26,734 nucleotides of DNA. Source: Actinoplanes subtropicus (GTDB lineage: Bacteria; Actinomycetota; Actinomycetes; Mycobacteriales; Micromonosporaceae). The stretch lies in assembly GCF_000721705.1 (NCBI RefSeq), contig NZ_JOJL01000062.1:1-26734 (forward strand). The letters run 5' to 3'. A program made the position numbers and the translations under genes. Shown one piece after another: positions 9,475 through 16,054 of the stretch (positions are counted from its first letter, which is position 1; every line of letters starts with the position of its first letter). Under the pieces are notes generated by a model. That model did not search any database and was not told the DNA's origin. It saw nothing but the letters and a program-made list of their open reading frames with translations.

Positions 9475-9932
9475 ATGAGATACCGAGCGCCTGTAGATAT
9501 GTATGACCGTCAGGTCCGTGCCCGATTGGTCGACTTCTTTGCGCTGGAGGGGCTGCAGGGGACGTGCCGGAAACGGCCGACTGCTTCCGGCGTGACACCG
9601 ACGTCGCCGCGGTGCGAAGGATGCGCCGAGTCGTTACCAGTCCGAAGGCAGAGCTCGCAACCGCGGTCGTCATCTTCAAGACGGCGATGAGGCGGCTGTA
9701 TCGGACCCGCAATATCGTGCTGCACGGTGGCTTCACGCAGGGCGTGGCGCTGAAGGCGGCGTTGCGCATAGCCGCTCCGCTGGTCGGGGCCGGACTCGAC
9801 CGCATCACCAACGCCGCGCTTGTCGACGGGCTCCCGCCACTTGACCTGGCGGCTCGGGCCGAAGTCGGGTTGGCGTTGGTCGGCGGCGAGACCGGGCTCG
9901 AGGTGGTCGACCTACTCATGCCGCGTCGGTGA
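9475..9932 (+). pseudogene. Remnant of a HEPN-like protein gene, apparently frameshifted
   Basis: Two plus-strand frames look like consecutive pieces of one protein. The frame beginning at 9475 gives YDRQVRARLVDFFALEGLQ. A different frame from a GTG at 9564 gives 122 residues including AMRRLYRTRNIVLHGGF and a hydrophobic C-terminal helix region. RNIVLH (Arg49 to His54 of the second piece) matches the Rx4H signature of HEPN domains, which are often RNases in toxin-antitoxin or defence proteins. There is no good start site and no N-terminal bulk, and the frame appears to switch near 9555-9565, so I read it as a decayed gene. The segment is less GC-rich than its neighbours at its 5' end. It could instead be a genuine 122-residue small protein starting at 9564. 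Confidence 0.5.
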
Positions 9933-9957
9933 CGGTGCCGCAAAAGCTCGGAAGAAA

Positions 9958-9987
9958 GAGGGTCCCGGCCGATTGGCGGGGACCCTC
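9958..9987. terminator. Hairpin, 9-bp perfect stem
   Basis: GAGGGTCCC (9958-9966) pairs with GGGACCCTC (9979-9987) around a 12-base loop, between the HEPN-like remnant and the two-component genes. The minus-strand transcript would have a pyrimidine-rich TTTCTT tail; the plus strand has none. Probably a terminator-like element that insulates the response regulator. Confidence 0.5.
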
Positions 9988-10071
9988 GTTAGAGGGGCGG
10001 GGCTATACCAGTGTGACGGGCGTGTGACCATGGCATTCGTACGCTGTCTCGGAGGCGGGGGAGAGTGGCGG

Positions 10072-10725
10072 ATGCGGGTCCTGGTGGTTGAGGATCAGGC
10101 GCGGCTCGCCGACTCGGTGGCGCGGGTGCTGCGCCGCGAAGGTATGGCGGTCGATGTCGCGTACGACGGAAATGGTGCTCTCGACCGCGCTGCCGAGGCG
10201 GAGTACGACGTCGTGGTGCTCGATCGGGATCTGCCGGGGGTGCACGGGGACGAGGTGTGCCGGCGGCTCCTGGCCGAGCCGGTGCGGACCAAGGTGCTCA
10301 TGCTGACCGCGGCCGGGACCGTCGCCGAGCGGGTCGAAGGGCTGACGCTCGGGGCGGACGACTATCTGCCCAAGCCGTTCGCCTATCCCGAGCTGGTGGC
10401 TCGGATCCGGGCGCTCGGGCGGCGCACCCAGGCCGCGCTGCCGCCGGTGCTGACGCGAGGCGATCTCACCGTCGATCCGGCCCAGCGGGTCGCGACGCGG
10501 GCCCGGACCAGATTGCCGCTCAACCCCAAGGAGCTGGCCGTTCTCGAGTATCTGCTGGCCGCGGAGGGGCGCGTGGTCTCCGCCGAGGAGCTGCTCGATC
10601 GGGTGTGGGACTCCGCGGCCGACCCGTTCACCACGACCGTCAAGGCGACCGTGAACCGGCTGCGGGCCAAGCTCGGCGAGCCGCCGGTGATCGAAACTGT
10701 TCCCCGGGCGGGGTATCGGATCTGA
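10072..10725 (+). CDS. OmpR-family response regulator
   Basis: 217 residues. N-terminal receiver domain (1-115) with acidic pocket ED at 7-8, phosphoacceptor Asp51 (VVLDRDLPG), Thr79 and Lys101 (PKPF). C-terminal winged-helix DNA-binding domain (about 125-217) with LNPKELAVLEYLL and the closing VPRAGYRI. ATG at 10072 is preceded by a GGAGG-rich stretch some 15-20 bases upstream. The paired kinase gene follows 13 bp after the stop. It probably activates the lipoprotein and MacAB-like genes downstream when phosphorylated. TATACC at 10004-10009 could be a -10 element, but no matching -35 was found. Confidence 0.95.
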   Translation: MRVLVVEDQARLADSVARVLRREGMAVDVAYDGNGALDRAAEAEYDVVVLDRDLPGVHGDEVCRRLLAEPVRTKVLMLTAAGTVAERVEGLTLGADDYLPKPFAYPELVARIRALGRRTQAALPPVLTRGDLTVDPAQRVATRARTRLPLNPKELAVLEYLLAAEGRVVSAEELLDRVWDSAADPFTTTVKATVNRLRAKLGEPPVIETVPRAGYRI

Positions 10726-10738
10726 CCGGGGAGTCCTC

Positions 10739-11872
10739 ATGACCGTGCGGCTGCGACTGACCCTCCTGTACGGGGTGCTCTTCCTGCTCTCCGGGGCCGT
10801 TCTGCTGGCGATCACCTACCTGCTGGTCGCACACGGCGGGGGCAGCGTCGTGATGACTCAGCACAGTCGGCTGTCCGACGGTCGCGAGGACGTCACCACC
10901 TACCTGCTGGGGACCGCTTCCGACGAGCGGATCGGCGCGGCGCTCCGGGTGCTCGGCGAGCAGCAGCAGGCGGACATGCTGCACCAGTTGCTGGTGAAGT
11001 CCGGTATCGCGCTCGGGATCATGGCGGTCCTCGCGGCCTTCCTCGGCTGGCTGGTGGCGGGCCGGGTGCTGCGGCCACTGCAGACCATGACCGTACGCAT
11101 CCAGCACATCTCGGCCCGCAACGTGCACGAGCGGCTGGCCGTCGCCGGGCCCCGGGACGAGCTCAAGGGCCTCGCCGACACCGTGGACGGGCTGCTCGGC
11201 CGGCTGGCGGCGGCGCTCGACTCGCACAAGCGGTTCGTCGCCAACGCCGCGCACGAGCTGCGGACCCCGCTGACCCTGGAGCACGCGCTGATCGAGGAGG
11301 CCGTCCTCGATCCGGCGGCGACGGTGGACGGCTTCCGGGCGCAGTTCGCCGAGCTGATGGTGGTCAGCGAGCAGCAGGCCCGGCTGCTCGACTCGCTGCT
11401 GGTGCTGGCGACCAGCGAGCGCGGCCTGGAGCGCCGGGAGGCGATCGACCTGTCCACCCTGGCCGGCGAGGTGATCGCGGCCGCCCGGCCGGCGGTGCTG
11501 GTCGTGACGGATCTGCGCCCGGCCCCGGTGGCCGGGGACCCGGTCCTGGTCGAGCGGCTGGTCGCCAACCTCGTCGACAACGCGACCGGCTACAACGTCC
11601 CGGGCGGGCGCGTGGCGGTGACCACCGGCGTCGCGGGCGGGCGGTCGTATCTCGAGGTCGTGAACACCGGGCCGCCGGTCCCGCCGGAGATGGTGGACCG
11701 GTTGCTCAGCCCCTTCCAGCGGCTCGACCGGACGGCCCGGGACGACGGTCATCACGGCCTTGGACTGTCCATCGTGCAGGCGATCGCCACCGCCCACGAC
11801 GCGGAGTTGACCGTGCGCGCCCGGCCGGCGGGTGGCCTTTCCGTCCGGGTGGTTTTTGTGCCCGTCGTGTGA
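10739..11872 (+). CDS. Sensor histidine kinase
   Basis: 377 residues, membrane-bound. Transmembrane segments are at about 8-30 and 88-108, enclosing a short (~58-residue) extracytoplasmic loop, too small for a large ligand-binding domain. A HAMP region follows (about 108-160). The dimerisation/phosphoacceptor box is FVANAAHELRTPLT with His172. The ATPase domain has the N box LVANLVDNA (Asn277, Asn281) and the G box HHGLGLSIV near 338-346. The small loop is typical of kinases that sense through the membrane or a partner transporter, which fits the ABC permease genes downstream. ATG at 10739 with GGGGAG about 5 bases upstream. Confidence 0.94.
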   Translation: MTVRLRLTLLYGVLFLLSGAVLLAITYLLVAHGGGSVVMTQHSRLSDGREDVTTYLLGTASDERIGAALRVLGEQQQADMLHQLLVKSGIALGIMAVLAAFLGWLVAGRVLRPLQTMTVRIQHISARNVHERLAVAGPRDELKGLADTVDGLLGRLAAALDSHKRFVANAAHELRTPLTLEHALIEEAVLDPAATVDGFRAQFAELMVVSEQQARLLDSLLVLATSERGLERREAIDLSTLAGEVIAAARPAVLVVTDLRPAPVAGDPVLVERLVANLVDNATGYNVPGGRVAVTTGVAGGRSYLEVVNTGPPVPPEMVDRLLSPFQRLDRTARDDGHHGLGLSIVQAIATAHDAELTVRARPAGGLSVRVVFVPVV

Positions 11873-11897
11873 CCGGTCGGGGCGTAGAAAACAATGC

Positions 11898-12386
11898 ATG
11901 TCGACGAATACCAAGAAACTGCTGATCGTCGCCGCAATGGTGCTCGGCGCGATGGCCGGCTGCGGCCACCTCGGCGACAAGTCCTCGGACGACGACAACT
12001 TCCAGAAAGCATTGGCGTACGCGAAATGCATGCGGGCGAACGGCGCCCCCGACTACCCCGACCCGCAACGCAAGGACGGCGGGGTCGAGGTCAGCACGCC
12101 GAAGGATGTGGATCAGAGGGCGCTCACCGCGTGCCGGGACAAGAATCCGCAGAACGACATCGGCGCCGGGGGTGGAACGGTCGATTCCGCGAAGCTGGCG
12201 GACTGGACGAAGTGCATGCGCGGCAAGCTGCCGGATCTCCCCGACCCGGAAGTGACCGGGAATACGATCACTCTCCAGCTCACCGGTACCGGGATCAACG
12301 GCGGCTCGGCCGATTTCCGGAACGCGCAGAAGGCCTGCGAGTCGCATTTCCCGGGCGGCAATCTGCGGTCGGTGAACAACCCGTGA
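11898..12386 (+). CDS. Secreted lipoprotein of unknown function
   Basis: 162 residues from ATG at 11898. The signal sequence has a basic start (NTKK), a hydrophobic stretch, and lipobox MAGC, so cleavage and lipidation would be at Cys22. The mature part contains two related Cys-centred segments, YAKCMRANGAPDYPDP and WTKCMRGKLPDLPDP, plus further cysteines that could form disulfides. This internal repeat of KCMR-x(n)-PDP is typical of small actinobacterial lipoproteins found beside MacAB-like transporters; their function is not known to me. The stop overlaps the adaptor start (GTGA), so the two are translationally coupled. It may help to capture the exporter's substrate or sense envelope stress. 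Confidence 0.85.
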   Translation: MSTNTKKLLIVAAMVLGAMAGCGHLGDKSSDDDNFQKALAYAKCMRANGAPDYPDPQRKDGGVEVSTPKDVDQRALTACRDKNPQNDIGAGGGTVDSAKLADWTKCMRGKLPDLPDPEVTGNTITLQLTGTGINGGSADFRNAQKACESHFPGGNLRSVNNP

Positions 12387-13417
12387 GGCGCGTTCTGCTG
12401 ATCGTGCCGGCCGCGGTGGCGGTGGCGGCCGTGGTGGCCGCGGCCACCGGGCAACTGGGTCGACGCGACCCGAGCCCGGCGAGCGCCGCGCTCACCGCGT
12501 CCCCGGCCACGGCGACCGTGGCGAAGAGAACTTTGATCCGCAGCGAGACGGTCGGGGGCAGCCTCGGCTATGGCGACGCCGTGCCGATGATGGTGCCGGC
12601 GGCGCCGGGCGGGGGCATGGTCACCTGGCTGCCGGCCGCGGGCGACGTGCTGGAGCGCGGCGATGCCGTCTACCGCCTCGACCAACAGAAAATCCCGCTT
12701 CTGTACGGGTCGATACCGCTGTACCGCACTCTCGCGGCCGGCAGCAAGGGCGACGACGTGCGGCAGCTCGAGAGGAATCTCAGCGCGCTCGGCTACCCGG
12801 GGTTCACGGTCGACGACCGCTACACCGCGTCGACGGCCACCGCCGTACGGCAATGGCAAAAGGATCTTGGTAGGAAGAGGACCGGCATGATCGAGCCGGG
12901 CGACGCCGTGGTGTCATCGGGGGCACGTCGCGTCGCGGAACTGGCCACCCAGCCCGGCACGGCCGCGACCGGGACCCTGCTGAAGTGGACCGGCACCTCC
13001 CGGGTCGTCGACGTCGACCTGAATACCGATTACGCCGACCTGGTCCGGCTCGGCGCCGCGGCGACCGTCGAGTTGCCCGACGGCGGCACGGCGACCGCCA
13101 AGGTCACCGCTATCGGCGCCCCGACCTCGAACGCCAAGGGCGACGGCGCCACCCTGCCGGTCCAGCTGACCGTCACCGACCAGCGGAAACTCGGCCGCTA
13201 CCAGGTGGCCAAGGTCAAGGTGGAACTCGCCGCCGAGACCCACCGGGACGTGCTGGCCGTGCCGGTCGAGGCGCTGGTCGCCCGTCCGGGCGGCGGCTAC
13301 GCGGTGGTGACCGGCGGCCGTCATCTGCCGGTCCGGACCGGGATCTTCGCGGACGGCTACGTGGAGATCGCCGGCGCCGGCGTCGTCGCCGGCCTGACCG
13401 TGGGGGTGCCGCGGTGA
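12383..13417 (+). CDS. MacA-like periplasmic adaptor with peptidoglycan-binding domain
   Basis: 344 residues from a GTG at 12383. An N-terminal membrane anchor (about 3-22) leads into a secreted body. Residues ~120-172 form a PG_binding_1 domain (KGDDVRQLERNLSALGY, then TATAVRQWQKDLG). It is inserted between beta-barrel/lipoyl-like segments (GGMVTWLPAAGDVLERGDAVYRLD) and a membrane-fusion-protein C-terminal part (VLAVPVEALV, TGIFADGYVEIAGAGVVAGLTVG). In actinomycetes such adaptors replace the outer-membrane-linked MacA of Gram-negatives and may dock the transporter on the cell wall. Overlaps the lipoprotein stop and the ATPase start by GTGA. Confidence 0.9.
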   Translation: MRRVLLIVPAAVAVAAVVAAATGQLGRRDPSPASAALTASPATATVAKRTLIRSETVGGSLGYGDAVPMMVPAAPGGGMVTWLPAAGDVLERGDAVYRLDQQKIPLLYGSIPLYRTLAAGSKGDDVRQLERNLSALGYPGFTVDDRYTASTATAVRQWQKDLGRKRTGMIEPGDAVVSSGARRVAELATQPGTAATGTLLKWTGTSRVVDVDLNTDYADLVRLGAAATVELPDGGTATAKVTAIGAPTSNAKGDGATLPVQLTVTDQRKLGRYQVAKVKVELAAETHRDVLAVPVEALVARPGGGYAVVTGGRHLPVRTGIFADGYVEIAGAGVVAGLTVGVPR

Positions 13418-14088
13418 GCGAGCCGATCGTGCACCTGGCCGGCGTCTCGAAACGCTACGGCGCCGTGTCCGCCCTGGAGTCGGCCGACCTGCGGATCGAG
13501 CGCGGTGAGCTGCTGGCCGTGGTCGGCCCGTCCGGCTCCGGCAAGTCCACCCTGCTCAACATCATGGGCACCCTCGACCGGCCGACCGCGGGCAATCTGC
13601 GTATCGACGGCTATGGCGTCGCCGAGTTGAGCGACCGGGAGCTGTCCGCGCTGCGGGCCCGGACCATCGGCTTCGTCTTCCAGCAGTTCCACCTCGCCGC
13701 CGGGGTGCCCGCGCTGGACATCGTGGCCGACGGCCTGCTCTACGGCGGCCGGCGGCGCGCCGACCGGCGCCGGGCGGCCGAGCGGGCGCTGCGCCGGGTC
13801 GGCCTCGGTCACCGGCTGCGGCATCGGCCGCACGAGCTCTCCGGCGGCGAGCAGCAGCGGGTGGCGGTGGCCCGGGCGGTGCTCGGCGACCCGCCGCTGC
13901 TGATGGCGGACGAGCCGACCGGCAACCTCGACTCGGCCTCCGGCGCGGCGGTGCTGGACCTGCTGCGCGACCTGCACGGCGGCGGCACCACGGTCGTGCT
14001 CATCACGCACGACCGGGACCTCGCCGCCGGCCTGCCCCGCGAGGTTCGTCTCAAGGACGGAAAGATCGCAGAGGAGGTACGCCGATGA
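13414..14088 (+). CDS. ABC transporter ATP-binding protein, MacB/LolD type
   Basis: 224 residues from a GTG at 13414. Walker A GPSGSGKST at 38-46, Q-loop Gln90 (FVFQQFHL), signature LSGGEQQR from 142, Walker B LLMADEP at 162-168, D-loop region GNLDS, and H-loop His199 (VVLITHD). The FQQFHL and ADEPTGNLD sequences are characteristic of the MacB/LolD/FtsE group, which powers mechanotransmission transporters rather than classic uptake systems. Overlaps both neighbours, so stoichiometric production with the adaptor and permease is expected. Confidence 0.96.
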   Translation: MSEPIVHLAGVSKRYGAVSALESADLRIERGELLAVVGPSGSGKSTLLNIMGTLDRPTAGNLRIDGYGVAELSDRELSALRARTIGFVFQQFHLAAGVPALDIVADGLLYGGRRRADRRRAAERALRRVGLGHRLRHRPHELSGGEQQRVAVARAVLGDPPLLMADEPTGNLDSASGAAVLDLLRDLHGGGTTVVLITHDRDLAAGLPREVRLKDGKIAEEVRR

Positions 14089-15287
14089 GCCCCCCGCCGT
14101 TGCGGCCCGCCCCGATGTGGCCGGCCGACGTGCTCCGGGTCGGCGGCTACGGCCTCCGGTCGCGCCCGCTGCGGGTCGTCCTCTCCGCGCTGGGCATCGC
14201 CATCGGCATCGCCGCGATGATCGGGGTGGTCGGCATCTCCGCGTCGTCCGCGCAGGAGATCGAGCGGCGGCTCAGCGCGTTCGGCACCAACCTGCTGACC
14301 GTCTCGGCCGGCCAGGGCGTGGGCAATGATCCGGTCCACCTGCCGGACACCGCGATCGGCATGATCGGCGCGATCCCCGGCGTCGAGTCGGTCTCCGCGG
14401 TCGGCCGCACCGAGGCCCGGGTCTACCGCAACGACCACATCCCGGCCCGGCGGACCGGCGGGATCGTGGTCTACGCCGCCCGTACCGACCTGCCGGCGGT
14501 GATCCGCTCGAGGATGGCCGCGGGTGCCTGGCTCACCGCGGCCACCGGCACGTTCCCGGCCGTGGTGCTCGGCGCGGCCGCGGCGAGCGAGCTGGGTGTC
14601 GTCGAGACCGGCGTCGACTCGCTGGTCTGGCTCGGCGACCGATGGTTCACCGTGGTCGGCATCCTCGCGGCCAACGACCTGATCTCCGACTTCGACTACG
14701 GCGCCTTCGTCGGCTGGCCGGCGGCGCGAGCCGGCCTGGCCTTCGACGGGCACCCGACCACGATCTACACGCGGGCCGCGGACGACGCCGTACGGACCGT
14801 GCAGCCGCTGCTCGGCGCCACCGCGAACCCGGAGGATCCCGGCGCGGTGGACGTCTCGCGACCCTCCGACGCGCTGGCCGCCAAGCAGGAGACCGAGCAG
14901 ACCCTGCGCGGGCTGCTGCTCGGCCTCGGCGCGGTGGCGCTGCTGGTCGGCGGCGTGGGCGTGGCCAACGCCATGGTCATTTCGGTGCTGGAACGCCGTT
15001 CCGAGATCGGCCTGCGCCGCTCGCTGGGCGCCACCCGCGGCCAGATCCGCACCCAGTTCCTCGCCGAGGCCCTGCTGTTGTCGCTGCTCGGCGGGGCCGG
15101 CGGCGGGCTGCTCGGCACCGCCCTTACCGCGATCTTCGCGTCCTACCAGGGCTGGCGGACGGTGGTGCCGGCCTGGGCGATCGCCGGCGGGGTGGGCGCC
15201 ACCCTGGTGATCGGCGGCCTGGCCGGTTTGTACCCGGCCCGGCGTGCCGCCAGAATGGCGCCCACCGAGGCGCTGCTGGCCCCCTGA
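14085..15287 (+). CDS. MacB-like ABC permease (FtsX domain)
   Basis: 400 residues. First transmembrane segment at about 28-50 (VVLSALGIAIGIAAMIGVVGI), then a large extracytoplasmic MacB-type domain (about 55-280). Three C-terminal membrane segments form the FtsX domain, including LLLGLGAVALLVGGVGVANAM, the coupling helix ERRSEIGLRRSLGATRGQI, and the closing LYPARRAARMAPTEAL. ATG at 14085 overlaps the ATPase stop and has a strong GAGGAGG site about 7 bases upstream. With the adaptor and ATPase it should form an exporter for a peptide, lipid or antibiotic; the substrate is not evident. Confidence 0.94.
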   Translation: MSPPPLRPAPMWPADVLRVGGYGLRSRPLRVVLSALGIAIGIAAMIGVVGISASSAQEIERRLSAFGTNLLTVSAGQGVGNDPVHLPDTAIGMIGAIPGVESVSAVGRTEARVYRNDHIPARRTGGIVVYAARTDLPAVIRSRMAAGAWLTAATGTFPAVVLGAAAASELGVVETGVDSLVWLGDRWFTVVGILAANDLISDFDYGAFVGWPAARAGLAFDGHPTTIYTRAADDAVRTVQPLLGATANPEDPGAVDVSRPSDALAAKQETEQTLRGLLLGLGAVALLVGGVGVANAMVISVLERRSEIGLRRSLGATRGQIRTQFLAEALLLSLLGGAGGGLLGTALTAIFASYQGWRTVVPAWAIAGGVGATLVIGGLAGLYPARRAARMAPTEALLAP

Positions 15288-15298
15288 CCGCTCGGTGA

Positions 15299-15319
15299 GC
15301 CTGTCCCGCCCGGACAGGC
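15299..15319. terminator. Hairpin between convergent genes
   Basis: GCCTGTCC (15299-15306) pairs perfectly with GGACAGGC (15312-15319) across a 5-base loop. It lies in the 34-bp gap between the permease stop and the cyclase stop, so it can serve as a bidirectional terminator. No T-tract follows, as is common in high-GC actinomycetes. Confidence 0.6.
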
Positions 15320-15321
15320 CC

Positions 15322-15900
15322 TCAGGCGGCCACCGGCAGCGCGGTGGGAATGCCGAAGGTGACCCGGTGGGCCGGCACCGGGTCGGCGACGCCGCGCACC
15401 CGCACGAGCGCCTCGTCGGCCGGGCCGGTCAGGTGGCCGGCGCCGGCGTACGCGTTCGGGCCCAGCACCAGCTCGCCCGGGCCGGCCACCGTGCACAGGC
15501 GCTGGGCCAGGTTGACCGCCCGGCCCCACACGCCGAAGCAGGCCGGCTCCCACGAGCGGGTGACCAGCACCTCGCCGCACTCGACGCCGACGTGCACGTC
15601 CGGCCGGCCCGGGCGCCCCGCACGCAGCATCGCGCAGGCCGCCGCGGTGGCCCGCTCGCCCTCGTCGCCGAGGCTGCGCCGCAGGCCGAAGACCGCCATG
15701 AAACCGTCGCCGAGCACCTGCTGCACCTCCCCGCCGTACGCGTGCACGCAGCCGACCAGTTCGTCCAGGAGCGGGCGCATGATCCGGTAGACCGCCTCCG
15801 GCTCGGTGCTCTCGACCAGCCGGGTGAACCCGCAGATGTCGGCGAAGAGCACGGCCACCTGTCGTCGCCGTGGAGTGGTTTGTCCGATGTGGTTGATCAT
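15322..15900 (-). CDS. Minimal class III adenylate/guanylate cyclase-like protein
   Basis: 192 residues from ATG at 15900, with GGGGGAGG 7 bases upstream; the longer open frame upstream is antisense to the LuxR-type gene. The protein is little more than a catalytic cyclase homology domain. The metal-binding aspartates are present: Asp21 (LFADICGFT) and Asp65 (LGDGFMAVFG). The transition-state pair Asn130 and Arg134 (AVNLAQRL) is also present. The residues that usually select the purine base are altered: Gln61 stands where Lys (or Glu) is expected and Arg127 where Asp/Thr (or Cys) is expected. No membrane or sensor domain. It is divergent from the large ATPase regulator; in related actinobacterial proteins cyclase and ATPase domains can be fused, suggesting a functional link. 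The nucleotide product, if any, is uncertain. Confidence 0.88.
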   Translation of the reverse strand: MINHIGQTTPRRRQVAVLFADICGFTRLVESTEPEAVYRIMRPLLDELVGCVHAYGGEVQQVLGDGFMAVFGLRRSLGDEGERATAAACAMLRAGRPGRPDVHVGVECGEVLVTRSWEPACFGVWGRAVNLAQRLCTVAGPGELVLGPNAYAGAGHLTGPADEALVRVRGVADPVPAHRVTFGIPTALPVAA

Positions 15901-16054
15901 GGCGTAACCTCCCCCAGTAAGGTTTCCGACAATGAGGGTGACTCCGTGACGCTCGTCATGTGTCCTGCAAACACCTAGGTTCGAGCGAGCTGTGCCCTTA
16001 GCCCCGCCGGGAAAGGCGATGCCAGGGTTTGTCACCGGCTGGCATACTCCTGGC

